Positions 34,889-45,549 of a stretch of DNA of 64,000 nucleotides are shown here, piece after piece (the stretch's first letter is position 1; each line of letters opens with the position of its first letter). This DNA is from Emergomyces orientalis (Eukaryota > Ascomycota > Eurotiomycetes > Onygenales > Ajellomycetaceae). Made by a program: the position numbers and the translations under genes. Below the pieces are notes generated by a model. That model did no database searches. It saw only the letters and a program-made list of their open reading frames with translations, and was not told the DNA's origin. The stretch is from the NCBI GenBank assembly GCA_002110485.1, contig MOWL01000067.1:1178001-1242000 (forward strand), read 5' to 3'.

Positions 34889-37800
34889 TTAATTAATTCC
34901 TCCCTTTTCCGCTGTTCTTCCCGCCGCCTGCTGCTGCATTTCCGCAAAGCGAGTTCTCGCATACCTCGAGTGCTTGATAGATCCCAGTTCGGTTTCACGG
35001 CCAGCCTGCACCAGCTCATCAACAAACCGATTCGTCTTTTCTATCCTCCTTTTCATTGCTTGGTAGTGGCTGTCCTCCGTCAGCTCGCTATCGTCAGCCC
35101 CGTATTCAAGTAGCAGCTCGAGTATTACCCCAGAATAATTATCCAGGTTGCCAAGGGTATTCTCAGGGGTGAGCTTTTTCTCCTCTATAAGGCCATACCT
35201 CATGAGCAACTGAACCAAATCTATCATATCGGGTTTGGGATCGGAATCTGATACATTCGGTTTCGGCTCCTGACCCTTGAGAACGGCCCAGTCCAAAAGG
35301 TAAATCAGTTTATCATGGTTAACACGCCGAGAGGCATTCTTTAGGGCCCGTGTAGCTCCCCGAGTGGTAACATCAGCTCCATTTTTCAAGAGTAGCTCAA
35401 CCACCTGCTCATGTTCCTCGTAGCATGCACGTCTCAATTTGGCTAACCTGAGCTGATCAGTAGTATGTATAAACTTTACCCACTGCAACGTCCTATTAAG
35501 TTTTTGCTGGTCTTGGGAGGCACAACAGTCAAATACCATTTGCGATAGGCGATCATACCTCCACCATTGCGATACGGCTAGGGTAAACATCTCCTCAATG
35601 CCAAAACCAAAATTCTCCAAACGTTCCAGTTCTTTTCCCCGTGACAGGACATCGGCTCTGTATGTTTCTAAACATATTACGGTCTTCACAGATAAAAATT
35701 TGCAGGCAGAAGTTAATGCCACATCAAAATATCCGCCCTCAGGGTTGGTGTTTGCACCATGGCTCAAGAGGAGCTCCATAACTCTTGTTTCCCTCATGTC
35801 TAAAAAGTCAAGAGCGACTCGTAGGGGGGTCCTTCCGGGCTCTCTGGGATTTGAAATATTGACATTTGCTCCGTGTGCGAGTAAAAGCTCAATCATCCTT
35901 ATGTCGTGTATTGACATGCAATGTTGAGTGGGACAATCCTAGGGCTTCCGTTCACGGCGGCTCCGTTTTTAATCAATAGTTTTGCCGTGCTTATATTCCT
36001 AGTCATTATTGCTTCTTTGAAAGCACTGTTATAAGTGTTGTGAAATGAGCTGCTATGTGATAGCAATTCGACGTTTGGATCTGCTCCATGATTCAGCAAC
36101 ATATTAATAATTGCTTGGTTTCCACGTCCGCAAGCCGCTATCAGAGGCGTTTTATGTTCCCCGCCCACCTCATCGATTGTTATGTCATTGACCAACTTTC
36201 CCACTGTCTTGGTCAGCCCAAGTTCAGAAGCATAAGACAAGGGAGATCCGAGTTCTACGTTGGTATCTAGATCACGAAATACGCTGGGTTTCATACGACG
36301 GAAACACACCCAAGCTTTTAAAGTATTTCTTTTGGAGACAAACTCCATTATAAGATCTGACACACTTCTGGCATCCTCGGCGATTCGTGCATGGCTTCCC
36401 CAAAATAATGTTGCGTAGCCGGTTAAAGGGCTTTCCCGAAAGGATTCGAGTGATATGTGATCTTCCTCTTCAAATTGCATAAGGTATGCAAGACAACACT
36501 CAGCAATGCACTGGTGTGAGCCAATCGTGTCAATTGCGTACTTTTTAGCAGCTGATGCGGAAATTCTGTCCGAAAGCAAAAATTCCTTCACGGAAAAGTG
36601 GGCGAATTGGAGAATATGCTTTTTCCGCTGGTCAAATTTACTGAGTTTCTCGGTCACGATGACAAGGCTGGAATAAATTTCGAGAACGTCCCACGGATTA
36701 TAATACCCTCTCGTAGCGTCAAACACAGGAGGTTTGGTTTCCAAATCAATCGTGACGGCTTCACATATCTTCTCGATTGAAAGTGGTCTGGCGGAAAACG
36801 CTAGCCATTTTAGAATTACTATAATATCCGCGAAGTCATCGTCCGGGATGCTTAAAAGTATCCGCTCATAGGTGGCATCCAGGTCTTTGGGGAGTGTCTC
36901 TAGCGTTTCATGCAAGGTTTTGACACTCCGGCACCGTCGTAATGCGTCCATTTGGCAGACGGCCCATCGGAACCTTTAAAATGGGTAAGATGGCAGCCAA
37001 TTGATGTGTAGGATGTAATGACCAATTCTAGTAGAGAATAGTATATTGAAAATACATTTAAACCAGGAAAGAACAGGCGGTTTGGGTTTCAGTTCTGAGA
37101 ACTTAATAACTTACATGCCGTTCGCCCTTTCAGCCACTGTTTTCTCGATCCTCAACTTTTCATGTGCTGGCAGGCGCCGGAATTTTGGTTCTTCGTCCAT
37201 TTGTTTTTGAATATGAAGGAGGATGTCGTCATTAACAACTGCTGACTCGAGACAGACCTGTGTTGGGATGAAATCTCGAAGAGACTCCTCGATCAGCCAT
37301 TCTCTCCGGCTCGCCACCATCAGATGGAGAGTATCAATTTTCCACGCAAGCATCTCCTGAATTAGTCGTAACATCTCCCTAGACTCCGCACACTCATCCA
37401 AGGCGTCGAGTACAATGAAAGTGCAATCATTACCGGCAACCATACTGCGAAGAATTTCCATAAGTTCCTTATAAGAAGGGGAGCTAGAGGTGTTATGCCG
37501 TATATATAGCTGGTTCAGAGTTTTTGAGGTCGTTGAGTTCTGTGATGAAAATTGCGTAATCAACGAACAGAGGAGCCCGTGGCATGCTTGTTTGGCGACG
37601 TCCTTGAAGTCGAAGTAGAAAAAGGCAATTCGTGACTCCAAAGGGAGATTCGCTCCAATATTTTCAATCACGCTAGATCTATACCATTATATCAGTATAG
37701 TGAAATGCACCGACAGCGCCCCTACTTACGATAGAACAGTTTTACCGCATCCAGCTATAATGACCGGGTCAGTAAGGGGAATAAACAACAAATGAGGCCT

Positions 37801-38610
37801 GGAAAATAACATACGAATACCATACAGCCAAATAGCGGAGTTTGGAGCAATTTTCCAAGTAGCGTACTCTTTTCCTTCCAAAAACCATCTCCCAGTTCCT
37901 TTACGCCGTGCCTGACATGCGGAATAATGATTTGAGAAAGCATCGGGAGGACTGAGCCATTTATGGATATTACGCTTTTCATCGCCTAAACTGGGGTTAT
38001 CCTGCATAAGTGTGGAAGGAGCCAGGAGACTTACTGATATGCATATTGCGTAACTCATCGATCCCTCCTCTGAGCATTTTTATTTCCTGAATATTAGTTC
38101 CCAACGTGTCCCTAGCAGTCATAAGTTTAATGGACGGTTACACAGAACGAGCAATGTCCCTGCATGTACTTACACGCTCAGCGTTTGTAAAGCAAGGCAA
38201 ACATCGTCTTTCAAGCTCGAGATAGTCGCTTCGAGTTTTAGAATCGTCTTTTGCTTGAAGGGATATAATGACCTGAGTAACACATGTTGGGCGCGCTCCT
38301 GGAAGTTCTCGGGATTTCTCTCCAGCTTCATGTTCTCGAGCTTTCGTCTCAACGAGAGAATCCCCTTCTTGCGAGAGTCAAGGCTAGTTTCCACTTGGGT
38401 GGTTATCCCAGGGTTGAAGTCACCAACATTCAAGGAGCTTTCCAAAAGTAGAAAATTCTCGGCGAGGTTTTTGAGATTGGATAAAATCGATTCAACTTCG
38501 TCTTCACAATGTCTCCAGGACTCATAATAGTTAACTAGGCCGTTGCAGACCTGTAGGCCAAGGGAAACAACCCCAACCGCGGTACCTGTGATGGAAATTG
38601 GGTCAGCCAT
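34889..38610 (-). pseudogene. NACHT-ankyrin NLR (STAND) gene with one frameshift
   Basis: Exons: 38610-38174, 38111-38035, 37985-37815, 37754-37730 (25 nt), 37678-37115, 36973 onward. The N-terminal domain (residues 1-150, MADPISITGTAVGVVSLGLQV) is the Helo-like/fungal N-terminal type. The NACHT follows: splicing gives WLYGIPGCGKTVLS with Walker A Lys233, then Walker B VLDALDECAES (about 328-332), a conserved NGMFRWAVCQ junction, LPKDLDATYERIL and HFSVKEFLLS winged-helix region. Ankyrin repeats occupy the rest. The frame breaks between 35905 and 35904: one base is missing inside an ankyrin helix (PLNIACQYT|xIRMIELLL), giving a TAA at 35899. The intact product would be about 1119 aa; the truncated one is 782 aa. 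Such proteins act in heterokaryon incompatibility or immune-like cell death in other fungi. Confidence 0.8.
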
Positions 38611-40071
38611 CAGTAACCGAACGTAAATATTTTGTTTTTCACTTGGTTAAGAGCCGGAACCCTGCGCGAGGAGATCAGGTCAAATTTATCCATAGAACAA
38701 ATGTCCATGGGAACGAAGATTTGAAAATCAAAAATATACCCCTCATGCGTGGGCGATAGCGACCCAAGCCCAGCCATCAGAAAATTTAACCTTGATTGGC
38801 TGTACAGGTTAGCTTGCAGCAGATATCAGCGCTGGTGCTGTCATTTGGTCAGGTCCCTCAAGTCCGTTCATATCGGAGAAAATGAGTGCTCAATGCATGG
38901 AGGTGAGCATCCAGCCTGGGAGAGTTGAACTTGGCCAATTAGCTTTCTATTTCCTAAGGCGGTTTTGAAAAGGGTCAAGTATTTATTATTTCTCTAGCAC
39001 GTAAGTACATGGGCTGTATAGGAATCTAATTATGATGAGTGAGCGGAAATTGGAAATTGAAAATTGAATAATGTTTAGGGCTTGGAAAAATGCAAGAACT
39101 CACCAGGTATGTAATGTAATTAGTTACGTGTTAATCAGGGGCAACTTAGTTGCGTACGGTCTCGCTCGCGCTCGCGGCTCAGGGGAAACAAAAATCATAG
39201 CAACCAGCCCGAAATAGCTATCAAATTGACAGGGCCTTGTCACTCCAGTTTAATATCTCGTTTCCACTTATCCGTTTGCATCATCAATTATTCACCCAAA
39301 CACTAAACACGTCTTTGATGAACCAATCTTAGGAAGACAAGGTCAGCAAGATCTTCAGTTTCACGGGATACTATTCTTGGTGAAGGATCCCTCCTTTTGG
39401 CTGCCGATCAAGAGCTGCACTGTAAGGGTCCGCTATGACCACGACTACTCTGTACTCCGTACTGTTCCCCGAAAAGCTGACGCCCGGGTACAGGAAACTA
39501 TTAAAAGGCCCTAGGGTGACTAGCTAGCGGAGGCTGACATTGTTTCCGATTGCTGCGACCAGCCAGTTCAGGGATATTTGTTTGTCACAACGAGGATCTT
39601 CTGAGGCGTTGAATTAGGCCGCGCCGCTGCCAATGCTAGCAGCCTGCCATGGATAAATAGTCGGTTCTTGACTCCTTGAGGCTGAAGTCAGAAAGAAAGA
39701 AAAAAGAAACTGATCTTACCAAGATATCTCAGCCAATCAGGAAGCTATCTACGTGGATAAGGAGACGGCGAGTCAGTTCTTTTGAAGAGCCTGTCTTGTT
39801 GATCAATGATCTGGATGTCTCCGAGAATGCAGACTCCAGGGCTCGCAATCGAGGCTGCAGCATTCCCTGCTCCAGTGCCAACCCCCTCACTGTTAAGAGG
39901 CTGACAGGTCCAGTATAATAAGATGCTCCTTCACTACCATTTCGTGATCATGGCTAAGGAAGACATTCCTGCTCTGTACTTGACAACATGCATGAATTTA
40001 CGTATCGATAATTGCAAGAAGCACCACAAACTCTCCCACCTTCGACCTAGCACAACCTAAATTGGGGCAGG
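38611..40071. promoter_or_regulatory. Divergent upstream region NLR / DUF6536-type gene
   Basis: 1461 bp between two divergent ATGs. No ORF or strong repeat recognised. It presumably holds both promoters, but no defined element could be identified. Confidence 0.35.
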
Positions 40072-43005
40072 ATGAAATATAAATACCTTGGTGACGCCCG
40101 ACAGCCTTTCGCGGCGGCGAGACGGGCTCCTGGGAATGAAGCGCCATTGCCTTCGCCGTCGAAACGAAAGGCACAAGGATGGCTCTGGCCTGCCCTGCCA
40201 TTCCGAAAGATGGGCAACTTCTATCATTCGAGAAGAGTTTCAGACGAGACAGAGCTGATTCACAGAGAAAGGTAGGTCCACCATAGCTGATAAAAGTACA
40301 ATTGATATTACAATCTATAGAGTGGCTCATCGAATTTATATTTTATGCAGAACCGATGATTCACTAGGGTCCACCACCGCTCAATCCAACTCCTTATACT
40401 CCGATGTGAAAACCGCTTATGATGGCCGGCAAAATCCTAATGAGCCAGAAACAATTACCGCCAAGGCCCAGCATCAACGAGCCTGGATTAGAGGAGCTCT
40501 TTTATGTGCTTACATTGCGTCCTTTGTTCTTCTTGTCAATATCATCGTCACCCTCATTGCTGTCATCAGTGCGTATGGGAGATACGAAAACATGAAATTC
40601 ATCTACGCACCAATATATCAGGGCAAATGCTCGGTTTCGAGAAACTGGGCTACCGGGATGCACTTTCTGATCAACTGTATAAGTGCAGTGACGCTTGCCA
40701 CTAGCAGCTATTGCATGCAATGCCTGGGTTCACCCTCCCGAAGGGATACTGACAGTGCACACAATCAAGGGAGGTGGCTCGAGATCGGAACCGCAAGTAT
40801 CAGCAACTTTCGCTTTGTTGGATACAAAAGATTGGGTCTTTGGCTAGTATTGCTTCTTACTTCATTACCAATGCACATAATGTTAGTGTCTCCAATTCCC
40901 AACAGCATTAGTTACATATTCTCACTGGTATATCCAGATATAACTCCGTGGTATTCGCGTCCACTGCCATGCATCAATACAAAGTCTTGATAGCCCCCAA
41001 CATAGGGGATTTTAGCCTTGCAGCTAGCGAATGTCTTGGATCCGCCCTAAGCCTGACTGAATCCGATTTACTTCAATCCATGCTTCATGACTCTCTTGAG
41101 CGCCTTTCTCCAAAAGAATGTATTGATACATTCTCTGTTAACTATCTCCCAGGCCGCGGCACTCTTGTGCTCCTGACCGACGAATTGGACCACGATAACA
41201 TCACTGTCTGGGATGCTGGCGCTGGAAGTGGTCCGAGAACCCCTATAAAAAAAGGAAGCAAGGACTATGACTGGATGTGTCGGAACGAGCAGGCGTTGGA
41301 TGAGTGTAACGGCGATCAGATTGACCCTGGAAACTGGAAGGTTACAGCTTCGTCTTTGGAAATTAAGCGGTTGAATATTACAGCACCCAGTCAGCAAGGA
41401 ACATTAACCTTCAATGAAGATACCTTTGCGAAGGTTTCACCATGTTACGGCAAACGACCGACCGCATCCGAATCACTCTGTCGAGATATGGAAACGCTTT
41501 ATCGGTATATTTCAGAGCATCAAGATATTGACGCTGTACGTCATTTCCTTCATGATGCTGAGAATTGGGCCAACGGTTCATGGGCCGATGCAATTACCGT
41601 CCAGGATATTTCCGGATGCGCATATCCAAGCGAGAATGGACGCGGCAAAAACGAGACTTTTAAAATAGAAGGCTGCCTCAGTGAGAAAATACCTGAAAGT
41701 TGCCAGCTCATGTTTAGTTTTCCAATTGCTATCCTTGTCCTTGGCCTCAATCTTGTTAACATCGTTTGCATGTTTATAACGGCCCATGATTCAAGGGACG
41801 ATGTGCTGTTGACTATAGGAGACGCGATATCGTCGTTTTTAAGAACGCCTGACCCAAATAGCCGGGGCCGGTGTCTTTCGTCAAAATCAAACGTCTATAC
41901 CAGGGCGTTTATAACCTCTTCAGAGACTCGCTACTCTCAGGTTAATATTCCAAAACGTCTACCTAGATTCAAAAGATGGTTTCATTCCATAAATTCGTTC
42001 CATTGGTACATCACCGTCGCGCTGTAAGTAAACCTCCTGCATCAAACGCCATGATTCTCATTTTGTTAACTAGCCGACTTAATTAGGTACTTTGCCAGTC
42101 TTGCCGGTTCCATCTACCTGCATCGCATTGCATTCAGCTCACTCAAATCGGAATACGAGGCGGGAAGTCTCCCTAGTCTTTCGGCCGACGCCACAAAGCC
42201 CACCTCTGTCACCTCTGTCATTTCTATCAGATCGAGCACCTCGAAAAATACCATGTCATTGATGCTTCTTGCGAACACTCCTCAGCTTGTAATTTCAATT
42301 TCCTATTTCCTTTACAACAATCTTTTAACGTCCATGCTCCTCGCTGTCGAATACAACGGTTACGCCCTACATCGCAGGTATCTCCGTGTCACCAAGCCAC
42401 GAGGAAAACAACGGTCAGAATTGTATATTAGCCTTCCATACAAATATGGCCTGCCATTGATTGCATTATTTGCGGTCCTGCACTGGTTGGCTTCGCAAAG
42501 TTTGTTTTTTGTGCAGGAAATCCCCTTCTATGCCGATGGGAGGTTGGCCGACAATTTCATAGTGAGCTCTTTGGGCTTCTCCTCAGTTCCGATGATAATT
42601 GCAGTGGCGCTTGGAAGTCTTATGCTCATTGCAGTATTTGGTCTGAGCATGAGACGTTTCGGTTCCAGGATGCCTCTCGCCGCCAACTGTAGTGCTGGGA
42701 TTAGCGCTGCCTGTCATCCACCAGAGAATGATAAGGATGCATCATTCGAGCCTGTTATGTGGGGGGAAGTAATAATGAACACACCACGGGAGCTTGATAG
42801 ACTGAGTACAGAAGGTGGCGATGATGAAACTCGTTCCACCATGAGCAGGTCGAGTACGGCGACGCAGGACCGTGGATCTAAATCAACTTCGGTTCGGGTA
42901 TCGAATGCGATGGCAGCGTTATCTTTGGAGTCTACAGGTGTTGCACATTGCAGTTTTACTTCTCATGAAGTCGTGAAACCCTCGCCTCGCCAACTGTATT
43001 CTTAA
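40072..43005 (+). CDS. DUF6536-type polytopic membrane protein
   Basis: Four exons: 40072-40271, 40321-40881, 40938-42023, 42087-43005 (921 aa). Intron 2 (GTTAGT..CCAG) joins SLPMHI to IYNSVVFAST, restoring the family block and bridging an apparent frame change. Intron 1 has two in-frame acceptors (40319-40320 and 40349-40350) differing by 10 residues. The N-terminal domain carries HQRAWIRGALLCAYIASFVLL, YQGKCSVS, NCISAVTLATSSYCMQCLGSPSR and DSAHNQGRWLEIG, characteristic of the fungal DUF6536 region as I recall it. A large soluble segment with CYGKRP and GCAYPSENG cysteines follows, then several TM helices (about residues 550-840) and a Ser/Thr-rich tail. Function is unknown for the family; copy number varies widely among filamentous ascomycetes. 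Confidence 0.82.
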
Positions 43006-43301
43006 AATGCATATATAGATATTGCTTAGTATTGGGTTTTTCTTTTCTTTGGCGAACTTTTTCCTTTATTTAAATTTCATGGACAATGCATTCTAGGATT
43101 TAATTGTTGGAGCCTGGGTTGGCTCCAGATAGCACAGATAATGAAATGAATTTAACACACAAACACCTCTAACGATAGGCTACAAAATTCAACTTATCCT
43201 GCTTATATTTGCTACAATCCAACTCGAAAACACACCGAAAGAATTTGAAACCTGAAGCGCAAAAGAGGTCGGAGATGGTGCCTGATGGCAAAAGAGCACA
43301 C

Positions 43302-45138
43302 TCAACCGTTTTCCCCATTCTCTCGCTCCAGAATATCATAGAAATATCTTCCAGCCTGCTCCTGAGCACTGGACAATTCATCCATACATTCCTCAGGTCC
43401 TTCCCTGCTCTTCTCAGAGCTCTCTAACCCACCACCTCCAGGGCCAGAAGACGTGGTTGAAGACGAGGACAAGGGAATGGTTACAATCTTAACCCTTTCT
43501 TCCGCATATCCTTTCTCCCTGCCCCAGAAACACGCATTGCGCATCAAGCAGACCATCTCTGCACCTTGGCGTGCCAAGATCGTTTCTCCATCAGTTTCCA
43601 GTGTGCGCCTACGGGAAGTTCGTGGACGGCGAGGACGAGTGGTTGGCGATGCAGATTTAGAGCCGTTCTCTTGGGTGCGGGAATCGTTGACAAATTCATT
43701 ATTCTCTTCGACTTGAGCCGATACATCGTCGGCTCCGGAGTCCGAAGCAGTGCAATCCTCAAACCGAGATTTAGAAGCAGTAGGAAAAATGTCCGCGCCC
43801 ACCCCCGCCTCTGGCTCTGGCTCAAAAGTAAGGTTACTATGCACGAATATTCGAACATGCGGTAAATTAGGTTTGCCTGCCCAGAGTCCTAAAGATTTCA
43901 CGCCAGGTCTGTCATTGTATTCGAGGCCGTATGGCGGCCATCGAGATAAGGCTTTCCTGCGTCGGACGGGTTTCACAGGATCAATGGGATCCGAGTCTAT
44001 ATCCGCCGGCGGGGGTGGTATCAGATCTAGATCTAAATCTTGGAAGTATCGAGTGAAATCTGGGCCGCTGATTATGTCTTTCGGGGGGGTTTTGAGCACG
44101 GGAATGGGGTAGTCGGGGCCGATATGATAGGCAGGGAAAAATTTAGGCGTGTCTTTTCCAGCGGAGCGGAGAAATAAAACAGGGGAAGCAAAGGAGTCAA
44201 AGTAATTATCTGGGTTGCGGAAGAGCGAGTTTCGAGCTTCAAGAAATGGGACGAGGTCTGGTGGCGATGATGGAATTTTCTTCTTTCGTCTGCGTTTCTT
44301 TACTGTTTGGTCCTCTAGAAATATTGTCTTTTCTCCATAATTACTACCAATGCTATATGCCCCGTCAACTCCAATATCTTCCTCCCGCACAGGGTCAGTC
44401 TTCAAGCAGTAATCGTCCAAGCTAGTCCAATCGCACACTGGCTCGTGCGCAGCGATGGCAGTAACGGATCGTGGTTCTGTGAGAGCCAGCATCACTGCCA
44501 ACGAACCCCCAATGTGCTTCCCATATATACATAACCGGTTCGGTTTTAGATGCTCGAGAACCCAGTCAAGCCCTGCAAGTGTATCGTGTACGGGACTGGG
44601 GTAGTAGTAACGCTTTTGTTTTCCATCTTCCTCCACTTGCCCCAGTCGATAGTTTACCGTCACGACGGTGGATAATGTGGTGGACGAGAGGGCATGTTGA
44701 GGCGATGGAAACGGATCCAAATGCGTGTTCTTCTTAGTCTCATCTATCAAACGAGTCACGGCGTCCGACTGGTCGTTTAAAAACAGAGGTCCTGGAGGTA
44801 GGTAGAGGATAACATTTGCACGTTCGGTCGCATGATGCGCTATCGGTTGTAGAACGCTGTGACACTCGTCAATTAGCAAGGTAGAACGAGATGATGCATT
44901 ACGAAATAAATAAATAAATAAATAGGGAGGAAGAAATGTACTTTAAGGATATATTTCCAGCGCTTCCAATTGGTATTTGGACATTGGTTTCGCGGAAGTC
45001 AGCGAGTGAGACTGATCGCGAGCGGGGGCTGGAAGAGGCAAATTTTCGGTAGGAGGGGCGACATATGGTTAAGTATATGCCATGTTTAAAGCGTATTGAA
45101 ACTAATAGCGCTGAAGCTGACACGAATTGAGGGCGCAT
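43302..45138 (-). CDS. Alpha/beta-hydrolase-fold protein lacking serine elbow
   Basis: Two exons: 45138-44942 and 44856-43302 (583 aa). The 85-nt intron (GTACAT..CACAG) contains an AAAT microsatellite and a TTGCTAAT branch site; splicing gives GNISLN|VLQPIAHH. The N terminus is Arg/Ser-rich with no acids for 40 residues, resembling a mitochondrial presequence. An oxyanion-like stretch NVILYLPPGPLF and VVTVNYRLG follow, then YYYPSPVHDTLAGLDWVLEHL. The position of the nucleophile elbow reads CIYGKHIGGSLAVMLALTE, so GxSxG is replaced by GKHIG. My recollection is that fungal relatives also lack Ser here, which would make it a non-catalytic family. The C-terminal half is low complexity apart from GAEMVCLMRNACFWGREKGYAEERV. 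Convergent with the DUF6536-type gene, 296 bp apart. Confidence 0.8.
44904..44925. repeat. (AAAT)n microsatellite in intron
   Basis: Tetranucleotide run inside the single intron of the hydrolase-fold gene. Confidence 0.9.
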
Positions 45139-45549
45139 AGCACCGAGATATAAAATATATTGGCATGCGGCAATCGGTGTTGGTTTTGGACAACGCCCAT
45201 GACCCAGATGAAGCTATGATGGCGGCATGTGCCCTAACCTTAATTAAAGGTTGCTTGATCAGGGGTAAATTATCCCCTGACGTATGTGGGGCTTAATGGG
45301 GCTTCACAAAACGCAATACACTGGCACAACTCTCGCAGCGCATCACAAAGAAATATTCAGCATTAATTATAATTGAGCAAAGAATCTGCTACGTAATATA
45401 AAACTCCCTCCGTACCCTCCCTCCGTACCCTCTCTACTTATCGTTAAGTTACATGGCTAGGTTGCTCTGCCAGAAGGTTGAAAATGGAAAAGGACATACA
45501 GCACAGATCAACGATGTAATATCACCAAACAAGTACGCTGCCATATCAA
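45139..45549. other. Hydrolase-fold promoter / calpain 3' flank
   Basis: 411 bp between tandem minus-strand genes. Contains a direct repeat of CTCCCTCCGTACCCT-like sequence near 45405-45430. No gene seen. Confidence 0.5.

Noticed and set aside
43453..44112. Plus-strand frames of 87-120 codons
   Set aside because: Shadows of the minus-strand hydrolase-fold exon.
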